In this document: positions 42,686 through 51,668 of the stretch, one piece after another | How the letters are laid out: every line of letters begins with the position of its first letter | How positions within the stretch are numbered: the stretch's first letter is position 1 | Origin: Flavobacterium sp. N502540 | GTDB taxonomy: Bacteria > Bacteroidota > Bacteroidia > Flavobacteriales > Flavobacteriaceae | Assembly: GCF_025947365.1 (NCBI RefSeq) | Contig: NZ_CP110012.1 | Location: 2,232,001 to 2,296,000 of the forward strand | Direction of reading: 5' to 3' | Length of the DNA stretch: 64,000 nucleotides | The notes under the pieces: model-generated | The model's input: only the letters and a program-made list of their open reading frames with translations | Told to the model about the DNA's origin: nothing | The model's database searches: none | Made by a program: the position numbers and the translations under genes

Positions 42686-43168
42686 TTACAAGAACTTTTT
42701 ATCAAACATAAACGGCAGTAAGTTTTTTAGAGATGCCGATTTGTAAACTTCGCCGATTTCTCCCATAAAAAAGATTTCAATAGGGGTATCCTGTCTGATC
42801 TCGTATTCTGCAATAGATTGGCGGCACGATCCACAAGGAGGAATCGGTGCTGTGGTCTGATTAGTGTCTGAAGCTGCTGTAATGGCCATTTTTAGAATTT
42901 TGGCTTCCGGATATACACTTCCGGCATGATAAATGGCAACGCGTTCAGCACATAATCCCGAAGGATATGCCGCATTTTCCTGATTAGATCCTACCACTAT
43001 TTTTCCATTGTCTAAAAGTAAAGCAGCTCCAACCCGAAATTGAGAATAAGGCGCATATGCTTTTTTGCGAACTTCGACCGCCTGACTCATTAACTCCTGA
43101 ATGTCTTTTGGGAGTTCTTCAAGGTTATTGTAAATGTTGAAGGATGATGTAATGCTTATTTCTTTCAT
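42686..43168 (-). CDS. cdd: Cytidine deaminase
   Basis: A 160-residue zinc enzyme of pyrimidine salvage. C73-A-E75 (GLCAERVAIYHAG) and P111-C112-G-S-C115 supply the zinc ligands and catalytic glutamate. It deaminates cytidine and deoxycytidine to uridine forms. It lies between pdhA and porV on the same strand but with a strong terminator (43188-43221) separating it from porV. Confidence 0.93.
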   Translation of the reverse strand: MKEISITSSFNIYNNLEELPKDIQELMSQAVEVRKKAYAPYSQFRVGAALLLDNGKIVVGSNQENAAYPSGLCAERVAIYHAGSVYPEAKILKMAITAASDTNQTTAPIPPCGSCRQSIAEYEIRQDTPIEIFFMGEIGEVYKSASLKNLLPFMFDKKFL

Positions 43169-43187
43169 TTCTGTTTAAGGGAAAAAA

Positions 43188-43221
43188 AATCCAAATTCCT
43201 GAAGAAACAGGAATTTGGATT
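43188..43221 (-). terminator. Terminator of porU-porV
   Basis: A 14-bp stem, AATCCAAATTCCTG (43188-43201) with CAGGAATTTGGATT (43208-43221); about eight T follow on the minus strand. Confidence 0.85.
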
Positions 43222-43246
43222 GTTATTAATTTTTTATTTTCTGGTT

Positions 43247-44455
43247 TTAATATACTTCGTATTTGTCGCCAAAGTTAAAGGTTAAAGAAAAACGAAGTGT
43301 ATTTTCTAACGGATTTTTAACTTTTGATGTTGAAAATAAATACGAAACGTCAACTTTTACTACATTGTATTTGAATCCCGCTCCTAAAGAGAAGAATTGT
43401 CTGGCTCCTTTTACAGGACTTTCATGAAAATATCCTGCTCGTATGGCAAAGGCATCCTGATACATATATTCTGCACCTACACTATAAGTGATTTCTTTTA
43501 ATTCTTCGCTGAAACCACCCGGAGCATCTCCGAAAGATTTAAAAATTCCGGATACCCAGCCAATGTCTTTGTAGGTTTTGTATTTTGCTGCGTCAGCTTG
43601 CGCCTGAGAAATGTCTCCCGGATCTGTAAAATCACCGTCGCCATTTGCATCTACAGGTGTTCCTGGTCCCGGAGGTGTTGGAACTAAAAGTTTGGTAAAT
43701 TCAACGCTAAGGCCTAGTTTGTTGTAATCGTCTAAGATGAAGTCAAAACCTCCTCCTAATCTAAGGTTGGCAGGTAAAAAGTTGGAACTGATATCGTCGT
43801 TATCGTAGCTTATTTTTTTTCCAAGGTTTTGCAGGTTGAAACCACCTCTCCATCTTCCGTTAAAATCAGCATAAGCAATTTCTTCTGATTGGTAGAATCC
43901 GGCAACGTCTATCGCAAAAGTGCTTGAAGCTGATGCATCGATTTCTTCAGAAGCAATTTTCAGATTAGAACGAATGTATCTTGCGGCTACTGCCATTGAG
44001 AATTTCTCGCTTAATTTCAAAGAGTAAGAACCGTCTAAGGCAAACTCATTTGGAGAAACGATTCTTGCGGCTTCATTTGGGTCTCCGGTTGTTCTTAATT
44101 CGATGTCTCCAAAGCCAAAATAACGGAAGCTTCCTGCAAAGGCACTTCGTTCGTTAATTTTGTTGTAATACGTTGCCTGACCTAATGAAATATCATTGGC
44201 TAAGTCTGTCAAGTAAGGGGTGTAGCTGATAGAAAATCCTTGCTTGTCTACTGAGAAAGCATATTTTGCAGGGTTCCATTGTTGTGAATAAGCGTCGGCT
44301 GATGTAGCGACCCCCTGATCGGCTAAACCGGCTGCTCTGGCGTCAGCTGCGACAAGTAAAAAAGGTACTCCAGTAGTAATAGGGCGTTCAATGTTTTGAG
44401 CTTTTGCGTACGGAATAATTAAAAGGCAAATTAATAGAAGCGATATTTTTTTCAT
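43247..44455 (-). CDS. porV: Type IX secretion outer-membrane protein PorV (LptO)
   Basis: A 402-residue FadL-like barrel with a signal peptide (ends YAKAQ, residue ~19). It is the shuttle and acceptor that carries secreted cargo from the T9SS translocon to the PorU sortase. Recognised from IERPITTGVPFLLVAADARAAGLADQGVA (about 21-50), QQWNPAKYAF and a barrel ending in FGDKYEVY. It follows porU by 41 bases on the same strand, the usual porU-porV pair. Confidence 0.93.
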   Translation of the reverse strand: MKKISLLLICLLIIPYAKAQNIERPITTGVPFLLVAADARAAGLADQGVATSADAYSQQWNPAKYAFSVDKQGFSISYTPYLTDLANDISLGQATYYNKINERSAFAGSFRYFGFGDIELRTTGDPNEAARIVSPNEFALDGSYSLKLSEKFSMAVAARYIRSNLKIASEEIDASASSTFAIDVAGFYQSEEIAYADFNGRWRGGFNLQNLGKKISYDNDDISSNFLPANLRLGGGFDFILDDYNKLGLSVEFTKLLVPTPPGPGTPVDANGDGDFTDPGDISQAQADAAKYKTYKDIGWVSGIFKSFGDAPGGFSEELKEITYSVGAEYMYQDAFAIRAGYFHESPVKGARQFFSLGAGFKYNVVKVDVSYLFSTSKVKNPLENTLRFSLTFNFGDKYEVY

Positions 44456-44496
44456 TTATGTTAGGTATGGTGTTGGTGATACAAATATATAGAATA

Positions 44497-47400
44497 TTAT
44501 AAAATGACAAGCTTTTCGTATTTTTCTGCTTTTTTATTTGTTAAATTAGATTTGACAGTGAGTTTGTAAATGTATACGCCTTTCCCGATTCGATCGCCAA
44601 AATCATCTTTCCCGTCCCAGGTTATATCTCTCGATAAAAAACCTTCTGTGGTGACGATTTGGTTTTTTGTCCAGACTACTTTTCCTGTTATAGTCATGAC
44701 CTGAACTTGTACATCCAGAGGTTCATAAGGTCTGTTGTGTGAAAACCAAAATTGCGTATAGGTTGAAAATGGGTTAGGATAATTAAGAACGTGTGTTAGA
44801 GTCAGCGATTCATTTCCGACAACTATAAATTGTATTTCACTGGTTACGGGATTGTTGTAAACGTCCCATGCAGTAAATGTTATCGTGTGCATTCCGGCAG
44901 CGAGATTTCGCAATGGAAAACGTAAATTTCCATTGGTGTAATCGTCAAGTTTTGTCTGATAATAATCATTTAGAACAAAAGGATTGCTTACGTCGCCGTC
45001 CAGCACTGCTGTAATATCGTGCCCGATTCCGCTTGCTGTATTGATTCCGTTTTCATCTTCAAGAAACGCCAGTAAAAAGGGCGATTCGTTTGTAATTCCT
45101 CCCGATACAAAAGTTTCATCGTTCATATATAACTTCACTTTTGGACTTATATTGTCCTGTGGAGCATTTTCATTTATTCCTCCAATTTTTATAGTGGCGT
45201 TGTAACCTGATTGATTTTCAAGTGTTTGATTTTTCTTGGCGTAAAAACTAATTCGGCCATAATCAACAGGAACACGGATGTCTCGGGGTACAACAAAGCT
45301 GAATTCAAACTGGCCGTTGGTTACCGAAGCATTTCCTCTGAAAATAGTTTCTCCTAGTATTTTGAATGACATTGCAGGGCTATATCCATCATTATTTAGG
45401 GTGCTGGTCGTGATTAACTTGTCAAAGATGGCGGTTGTCAGTTCGCCGTTGTAATTGCTTAACAGTGTGTTGTTTTCGTCTGTTATTTCTCCTGTGATTT
45501 TAATTTTTGACAAAGATTTGAAATCAGGAATAGGCTGAGAAATCGCAATGTCATTTATTTTTGTTAAATTGATTTTTGGTTTCGGAATGGCCAGCATCAA
45601 AGCAGGGTCGCCAATGTAAAAAATGACATTACTGGATGAGCTTGGATTTTCATTTTTAGAAATTCGAAGCGCTTCGGCGATGCTCGTGTATGGGGTGGAT
45701 CCGTATGAAAACAGGTTTTTGTTCAGGCTGTCATTAAAGTTTTCCGCATTGTATTGTCCTATGGCGCGAATGGTGGTTAACATGGAGATGGCGCCTCCTT
45801 TTGGATTCCAAAAAGTATATTCTCCTGCGGTTGGTCTTGTTGGGTCATCAAATCTAGAAAACTCGCAGGTTATCGTAATGAATAAGGGGTATTTGTATTG
45901 ATTGTTCAGGTTTTGACCGTCTGATTTTTCCCAGATTCTTTCGGCTGCGAGACCGTCTTCGCCGCCATGTCCAAGATAGTTAAAGACTAAAGCGCCTTTT
46001 TCAAAAGCATTAAACATATCGGTTCTTGCCTTCGGGTATCTCGATCCTCCTGCGGAAGCTTCCTGAGTGTAGGCGTCGAGGAAAATCTTTTCTACATTTA
46101 AAAATGGTTTTTGGGTAGAGATTGCATCGGCCAGGGTGTTCTGGCGCGATTGTAAGCTTGCGTCTGAGCTTCGGTCAGAGTCATCGCTTACCATAACGAC
46201 ATTGTTGCGCCAGTTTCCAAATGATTTTTGGTCGTGGTATTCTAAAACTTTGTTGACCATTTCTGCTGCCTGGGCATTGTCAGAAATTAACATTCTGCCT
46301 ACTGCGATATCAATTCCTCCAAAAGGGAAAACGACAACGCCTTCATTAGGATCCATAAGTCCGTAAAAATCATCTGAGGCAAATGAGGCTTCTCCGGTAG
46401 AGTTGCTGATAACAGATTGATATACAGGTACGACGTTGGTATTGTTTGTAATTCGGTCTTTGTAGTCAAATGAAGCGTCTCCGAACAGATTTATATATTT
46501 AAGTCTTTTGTCGGAAGCAGAGGCGTTGCTGTACAAGTATCGAATGCAGTTTCTAATGGCTGCCACATCTTGCTTTCCTGAAGAGAATTCCTGATAGATG
46601 TTCTCCAGTGCAATTACTTTTACATTTAAATTAGAATTTATCCGGTGGAAAGTGGCTAGTTTTTCAGCTTGAGAAACAAGCGTTTTTGGCGTCACGATTA
46701 TATAGTCGATGTCTTGAAAACTGTTTTGAGCATTCCTGAAAAGTGTTCCTTTTAGATTTTGATTGGCGACTTTTGATTGGCTTTCTTTTAAAGGAGCGTA
46801 ATAATCAGCAGGGTCAAGGGCGATGTATGTTCGGATTTCGCCCAACGATGCCTTAAAGCTAAAGTTGGGTTGATTGGTGCTTTCTATTTTTAAAGTATTA
46901 GTAGGGTCAGTAACGTCCCAAATCTGAGAAATGGCAGCAGCATTTCCGATGGTGTAATTGGCTATTCCGGGAGTTGTACCTGCTAAATTGTATTGAAATT
47001 TAAATTGTTTTCCGATGCCCAAAAGCTTTCTTTTGGCAGTCAGATTAATGAAGTCAAGATATCCTTTTGACCCCGGAACACCATTGTTGTTGTAGGTAAG
47101 TTTTATTTTTACATTTTCAGCTCCGGTAAAAGCTGCGTTGGATGGTAATTCCTGATTGTAATATTTGATATCGGAGTTTAGTGCCAAGGCCTGAAAATTA
47201 AGATTGCCTACATTTTGTCCGTTGGCAGAAATGGTAAACGAAGTAGGAGTATAGGCTGCTGAGGCTGCTTTGAGTTCTATTTTTACGGGTACTGAAGTGT
47301 CGATGTTGGGGAAGTTAAAGCTGAATTCTTGTTCCTGAGTAATGTCAAAAGATTCTCCGCACCACTGGCGCCCCAGATGGGCGATGTTTATTTTGTCGAT

Positions 47401-48336
47401 CTCATGAAATTGATAATCGTCGAAAGTATTGAGCTCTAAAGTGCTGTTGCCGGTGGGTTGATTTAGAGGGGCGATTCGTTTTCCATCACCGCCTGTAGTG
47501 GTAATGTAATAATAGGATTTGGTGTCGTACAGGTTCAGGTTGGTTTGACTTTCTGTGTTCCAGTTTTCAACGCCTTCACCATAAAAAAGAATGTAATCTT
47601 CGTTGTTGAATACGCCGTCTGTTTCACCAACGATCTGAATCGCATTTTCTGCCAGATCTTCCGGATAATAAGCGTTGTTGGCAAGAGGAAGCATTTTTCC
47701 TCCATTTCCATAAATTTTGATTCTCCTCGGGTCTGTTTTTCCGGGGTCAAATCCCAGGCTTTGAAGGAAAGATCTCGAGATTTTGTAGACGCCCGATTTT
47801 TCAATGTAAAAACGATACCAGTCTCCTGTAGCTAATACAGAATTGTAAATCGTATTTGCTTTTTGAAAAGAAGAAGTGTTGCCGTTTTTTGAAGTGTTAT
47901 CCGAGGTTTTTTTGTAAGAAAAAGATCGGATTCGTTTGAAGCTGTTTCCTTCTTTTATGATAGGCGATAATGATAAAAATACCTGCTTTAGGTCTCTTGA
48001 GGTAGTTGTTTTGAGAGTCTCATTTGGTTTTTCAGGGATATTTTCGAGCGAGAGGTCACCCAGATCGGCAGTTGAAACGGATTCGTAAATGACGTTGAAA
48101 ATTTGAATCGAATTGTAGTTTGAATAACCGGATTCGGTCAGATTGAGCAGTAATATTATGCTTTTTTTAGTAGTATCGTACCGAAAACTGTTTCCGGAAA
48201 AATACGGTATTTTTAATTTTGAGTCGCCAAAACTCATCTCTTTTTTGTTTTGCCAATCTAGCGTAAAGTCACCATTTATCTGGGAAAATGAGATAAATGG
48301 AAGGAGAAAAAGATATAAGATCAGGACTTGTTTCAT
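44497..48336 (-). CDS. porU: Type IX secretion system sortase PorU
   Basis: A 1279-residue gingipain-family (C25) cysteine protease at the outer-membrane surface that removes C-terminal signal domains from T9SS cargo and attaches cargo to the surface. The catalytic dyad is H790 in YLGHGGEDG and C824 in ITCEFSRFD. A signal peptide, N-terminal beta domains, the C25 domain (about 540-880) and a C-terminal Ig-like/T9SS-type region ending GVYIYKLTV are seen. It is divergent from gldJ, a gene that affects PorU/PorV function in gliding, and is co-transcribed with porV. Confidence 0.93.
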   Translation of the reverse strand: MKQVLILYLFLLPFISFSQINGDFTLDWQNKKEMSFGDSKLKIPYFSGNSFRYDTTKKSIILLLNLTESGYSNYNSIQIFNVIYESVSTADLGDLSLENIPEKPNETLKTTTSRDLKQVFLSLSPIIKEGNSFKRIRSFSYKKTSDNTSKNGNTSSFQKANTIYNSVLATGDWYRFYIEKSGVYKISRSFLQSLGFDPGKTDPRRIKIYGNGGKMLPLANNAYYPEDLAENAIQIVGETDGVFNNEDYILFYGEGVENWNTESQTNLNLYDTKSYYYITTTGGDGKRIAPLNQPTGNSTLELNTFDDYQFHEIDKINIAHLGRQWCGESFDITQEQEFSFNFPNIDTSVPVKIELKAASAAYTPTSFTISANGQNVGNLNFQALALNSDIKYYNQELPSNAAFTGAENVKIKLTYNNNGVPGSKGYLDFINLTAKRKLLGIGKQFKFQYNLAGTTPGIANYTIGNAAAISQIWDVTDPTNTLKIESTNQPNFSFKASLGEIRTYIALDPADYYAPLKESQSKVANQNLKGTLFRNAQNSFQDIDYIIVTPKTLVSQAEKLATFHRINSNLNVKVIALENIYQEFSSGKQDVAAIRNCIRYLYSNASASDKRLKYINLFGDASFDYKDRITNNTNVVPVYQSVISNSTGEASFASDDFYGLMDPNEGVVVFPFGGIDIAVGRMLISDNAQAAEMVNKVLEYHDQKSFGNWRNNVVMVSDDSDRSSDASLQSRQNTLADAISTQKPFLNVEKIFLDAYTQEASAGGSRYPKARTDMFNAFEKGALVFNYLGHGGEDGLAAERIWEKSDGQNLNNQYKYPLFITITCEFSRFDDPTRPTAGEYTFWNPKGGAISMLTTIRAIGQYNAENFNDSLNKNLFSYGSTPYTSIAEALRISKNENPSSSSNVIFYIGDPALMLAIPKPKINLTKINDIAISQPIPDFKSLSKIKITGEITDENNTLLSNYNGELTTAIFDKLITTSTLNNDGYSPAMSFKILGETIFRGNASVTNGQFEFSFVVPRDIRVPVDYGRISFYAKKNQTLENQSGYNATIKIGGINENAPQDNISPKVKLYMNDETFVSGGITNESPFLLAFLEDENGINTASGIGHDITAVLDGDVSNPFVLNDYYQTKLDDYTNGNLRFPLRNLAAGMHTITFTAWDVYNNPVTSEIQFIVVGNESLTLTHVLNYPNPFSTYTQFWFSHNRPYEPLDVQVQVMTITGKVVWTKNQIVTTEGFLSRDITWDGKDDFGDRIGKGVYIYKLTVKSNLTNKKAEKYEKLVIL

Positions 48337-48419
48337 TAGCGAATAAAACGGTTTTTAATTAAAAATATTTTAGTAGGTAAAAATATAGTATTTCATGTTA
48401 TAGTAAATAATAAAAAGTA

Positions 48420-48427
48420 TATTTTTG
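48420..48427 (+). promoter_or_regulatory. Possible -7 box for gldJ
   Basis: TATTTTTG fits TAnnTTTG, 117 bases before the ATG, giving a long leader. No TTG at the expected distance. Confidence 0.35.
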
Positions 48428-48543
48428 CGTTCGTAACAATAGGTTATTTTCTGGTAAAAAACAGCGAAATAAAATTATTAGAACAGATGTTGCCAATTAA
48501 ATGTTAATTATTATATTGCAGCACCTAAATTTATCACCTAAGA

Positions 48544-50238
48544 ATGAGTATGAAAGTAAACAAAATTGTAGTCTTGCAATTAATGATGTCAATGGTATTG
48601 ATGTTAGGCACGGCTAGTTGTAGCAAAAAATCGAGTTCCAGTCATGCCTCCAGGGCAACTGGTTGGGACGTAGACAGTCAGAATGGAACTGCTGCCAGAA
48701 ATGCAGGAAAAAAACAACAGGCTGGTCCTGGTTTAGTTTTTGTTGAGGGAGGTACATTTACGATGGGTAAAGTACAAGATGATGTTATGCACGATTGGAA
48801 TAACACACCAACTCAACAACACGTTCAGTCATTCTATATGGATGAAACTGAAGTTACGAACGGTATGTACTTAGAGTACCTGGAATGGTTAAAGAAAGTT
48901 TTCCCACCAACAGAAGAAAATTACAAGAATATTTACGAAGGAGCATCTCCTGATACTTTAGTATGGAGAAATCGTTTAGGATACAACGAAACGATGACAA
49001 ACAACTACTTAAGACACCCATCTTACGCAAACTACCCGGTAGTAGGTGTAAATTGGATTCAGGCTGTTGAATTTGCTAAATGGAGAACTGATCGTGTGAA
49101 CGAAGCAGTTTTAGAGAAAAACGGTTACCTTAAAAGAGGAGCAAAAACTCAGGACGTTAGCGCTGAAAGTTTATTTAATACAGAAGGTTATGTTGCTTCA
49201 CCAAGTACAACTTATGGAGGTAATGAAGAACTTGTGTTAAAGAAAAACCCTAGCGGAAGAAAAAAACCTAAAACAGGTAAAGACGGTGTTGTTCAGGAAG
49301 AGAAAAATGTTTATGCACAACGTTCTTCAGGACTTATCTTGCCGGAATACAGACTTCCTACCGAAGCGGAGTGGGAATATGCTGCTGCTGCTGATGTTGG
49401 ACAAAGAGAATACAATATCTATAAAGGACAAAAGAAATATCCTTGGTCTGGTGATTACACACGTTCTTCAAAACGTAAAAACAAAGGAGATCAATTGGCT
49501 AACTTTAAACAAGGAAACGGTGATTACGGTGGAATTGCAGGTTGGTCTGATGATGGTGCAGATATTACAAACTCTGTAAAAAGTTACGCTCCTAACGATT
49601 TTGGATTGTATGATATGGCAGGAAACGTTGCCGAATGGGTTGCTGACGTTTACAGACCTATTATCGATAACGAAGCAAATGATTTCAACTACTTTAGAGG
49701 AAATCAATATGCTAAAAACAAAATCGGGAAAGATGGTAAAATTGAAATTATTACTAAAGATAATATTCAATACAAAACATTAAGTAACGGTAAAAAAATA
49801 GCAACAAATTTACCTGGAGAAATCGCTCAGGTTCCTGTTGATGAGAATGAAACTTACTTAAGAACGAACTTCGATACAAGTAACAATATCAACTACAGAG
49901 ACGGAGACAAGCAATCTTCTAAATATTTTGATTTCGGAGATTCTGAATCAGGATCAAAAGCAGATCAGGCGATGTACAACTCACCTAAACACAATATCAC
50001 AACAGATAGTTTAGGTCAGATGGTTAAGAAATATGATAACTCAAGTAAACGTACAACATTAATCGATGATAATGTAAGAGTTTACAAAGGAGGTTCATGG
50101 AGAGACAGAGCTTATTGGTTGGATCCGGGTCAAAGAAGATATTTCCCTCAGGATATGGCAACTGATTACATCGGATTTAGATGTGCAATGTCTAGAGTAG
50201 GTGCTAAATCTGAGAAAAGAAAATCACCTAGAAACTAA
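48544..50238 (+). CDS. gldJ: Gliding motility lipoprotein GldJ
   Basis: A 564-residue lipoprotein (Cys26 in GTASC) with a formylglycine-generating-enzyme-like (SUMF1) fold: FVEGGTFTMGKVQDD near 76-90, ETEVTNGMYLEYLEW, RLPTEAEWEYAAAAD, MAGNVAEWVADVY and FRCAMSRVG at the end. GldJ stabilises the gliding/T9SS motor core (GldK-GldN) in F. johnsoniae; it is not expected to act as a sulfatase modifier. An internal ATG two codons downstream is equally possible. Divergent from porU; murF follows after a terminator. Confidence 0.94.
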   Translation: MSMKVNKIVVLQLMMSMVLMLGTASCSKKSSSSHASRATGWDVDSQNGTAARNAGKKQQAGPGLVFVEGGTFTMGKVQDDVMHDWNNTPTQQHVQSFYMDETEVTNGMYLEYLEWLKKVFPPTEENYKNIYEGASPDTLVWRNRLGYNETMTNNYLRHPSYANYPVVGVNWIQAVEFAKWRTDRVNEAVLEKNGYLKRGAKTQDVSAESLFNTEGYVASPSTTYGGNEELVLKKNPSGRKKPKTGKDGVVQEEKNVYAQRSSGLILPEYRLPTEAEWEYAAAADVGQREYNIYKGQKKYPWSGDYTRSSKRKNKGDQLANFKQGNGDYGGIAGWSDDGADITNSVKSYAPNDFGLYDMAGNVAEWVADVYRPIIDNEANDFNYFRGNQYAKNKIGKDGKIEIITKDNIQYKTLSNGKKIATNLPGEIAQVPVDENETYLRTNFDTSNNINYRDGDKQSSKYFDFGDSESGSKADQAMYNSPKHNITTDSLGQMVKKYDNSSKRTTLIDDNVRVYKGGSWRDRAYWLDPGQRRYFPQDMATDYIGFRCAMSRVGAKSEKRKSPRN

Positions 50239-50260
50239 AATCTAGAATATTCAATAAAAA

Positions 50261-50308
50261 AAATTCCAAATTCCAACTGATTTACGCAGCTTTTGGAATT
50301 TGGAATTT
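50261..50308 (+). terminator. Terminator after gldJ
   Basis: A 16-bp stem, AAATTCCAAATTCCAA (50261-50276) with TTGGAATTTGGAATTT (50293-50308), followed by T. Confidence 0.85.
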
Positions 50309-50346
50309 TTTTATTGCTTATTTTTAATATGTAAAAATTTTTATAA

Positions 50347-51633
50347 ATGAATATTCAGGACCTTCATAATTTGTTTTTAAAATGTAAATCAGTTTCAATT
50401 GATACGAGGAAAATTGAAAAGGATTCTATGTTTTTTGCGATAAAAGGAGAAAACTTTGATGCCAATACGTTTGCTTCGCGGGCGATAGAACTGGGAGCCT
50501 TATTTGTTGTTATTGATAATGCCGCTTACGCTATTGACGACAGAACAATTTTGGTAGAAAACAGCTTAGAAACATTGCAGGAACTGGCAAAGTATCACAG
50601 AGCATATTTGAAACTTCCTATTATTGCTTTAACAGGAAGTAACGGAAAAACAACTACTAAGGAATTAATCAATGTAGTTTTGTCTCAGAAGTTTAAAACC
50701 AAAGCAACTGTTGGGAACTTAAATAATCATATTGGGGTTCCGCTTACTTTGTTGTCTTTTACAAAAGAGACAGAAATCGGAATCGTTGAAATGGGGGCAA
50801 ATCACAAGAAAGAGATAGCGTTCTTGTGTGAGATTGCGCAGCCTGATTTTGGCTATATTACCAATTTCGGAAAAGCACATTTAGAAGGTTTTGGCGGTGT
50901 TGAAGGAGTAATTATTGGTAAAAGCGAGATGTACCAATATCTGGCGAAAAACAATAAGATCGCTTTTGTAAATCTCGAAGATCCAATCCAGATTGAAAAA
51001 TCAGCCGGAATTGAATCTTTTACTTTTGGAGTGAATAATGTTCAGGCAAACCTGAAAATCAATAGTATTCAGGCAAATCCATTTGTGGTGATCGGGTACG
51101 ATAACTTTAGCGTAGAATCGCATTTAATAGGGCTTTACAACGCAAATAATATCAATGCAGCTGTAGCAATGGGAGCTTATTTTAAGGTTGACGATACGGC
51201 AGTAAAACAGGCTATCGAAAATTACATACCGGAGAACAACAGATCTCAATTATTAAAGAAGGGATCGAATGAGATTATTCTGGATGCTTATAATGCTAAT
51301 CCAAGCAGTATGGCTGTGGCTATTACTAATTTCCTGCAATTGGAAAATTCGAATAAAGTAATGATCTTAGGAGATATGTTTGAACTTGGCGACGAAAGCC
51401 TGCAGGAACACAAACAAATTGTAGATTCATTGTCCAATCAAAATCAATCCGTTTGTTATTTGATTGGGAAGCACTTTTACGAAACAAAAGTGGTCAGCGA
51501 CAAACTTCAGTTTTTTGAAACTTTTGATGTTTTTGCTGAGTTTTTGAAGACAATACATTTTAAAGAAAATACGATTCTGATAAAAGGATCCAGAGGTATG
51601 GCTTTGGAACGTACATTGGAATTTATAAACTAA
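50347..51633 (+). CDS. murF: UDP-N-acetylmuramoyl-tripeptide--D-alanyl-D-alanine ligase
   Basis: The last cytoplasmic Mur ligase; it adds D-Ala-D-Ala to the UDP-MurNAc tripeptide. It has 428 residues. The N-terminal Mur domain, the ATP loop ALTGSNGKTTTKE (about 96-108), EMGANHKKEI and the C-terminal ligase domain (NNRSQLLKKGSNEIILDAYNANPSSM) are visible. It follows gldJ on the same strand but behind a terminator, and ends in a bidirectional terminator. Confidence 0.95.
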   Translation: MNIQDLHNLFLKCKSVSIDTRKIEKDSMFFAIKGENFDANTFASRAIELGALFVVIDNAAYAIDDRTILVENSLETLQELAKYHRAYLKLPIIALTGSNGKTTTKELINVVLSQKFKTKATVGNLNNHIGVPLTLLSFTKETEIGIVEMGANHKKEIAFLCEIAQPDFGYITNFGKAHLEGFGGVEGVIIGKSEMYQYLAKNNKIAFVNLEDPIQIEKSAGIESFTFGVNNVQANLKINSIQANPFVVIGYDNFSVESHLIGLYNANNINAAVAMGAYFKVDDTAVKQAIENYIPENNRSQLLKKGSNEIILDAYNANPSSMAVAITNFLQLENSNKVMILGDMFELGDESLQEHKQIVDSLSNQNQSVCYLIGKHFYETKVVSDKLQFFETFDVFAEFLKTIHFKENTILIKGSRGMALERTLEFIN

Positions 51634-51634
51634 C

Positions 51635-51664
51635 AAAAAGGCATTCTCTACAGAATGCCTTTTT
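51635..51664. terminator. Bidirectional terminator between murF and the PUL regulator
   Basis: AAAAAGGCATTCT (51635-51647) and AGAATGCCTTTTT (51652-51664) give a 13-bp stem with A-run and T-run on either side. Confidence 0.9.
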
Positions 51665-51668
51665 GTTT

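Noticed and set aside
48544..50238. Calling the SUMF1-like protein a sulfatase-modifying enzyme
   Set aside because: The lipoprotein signal, length and position next to porU fit GldJ, a gliding protein that uses this fold structurally.
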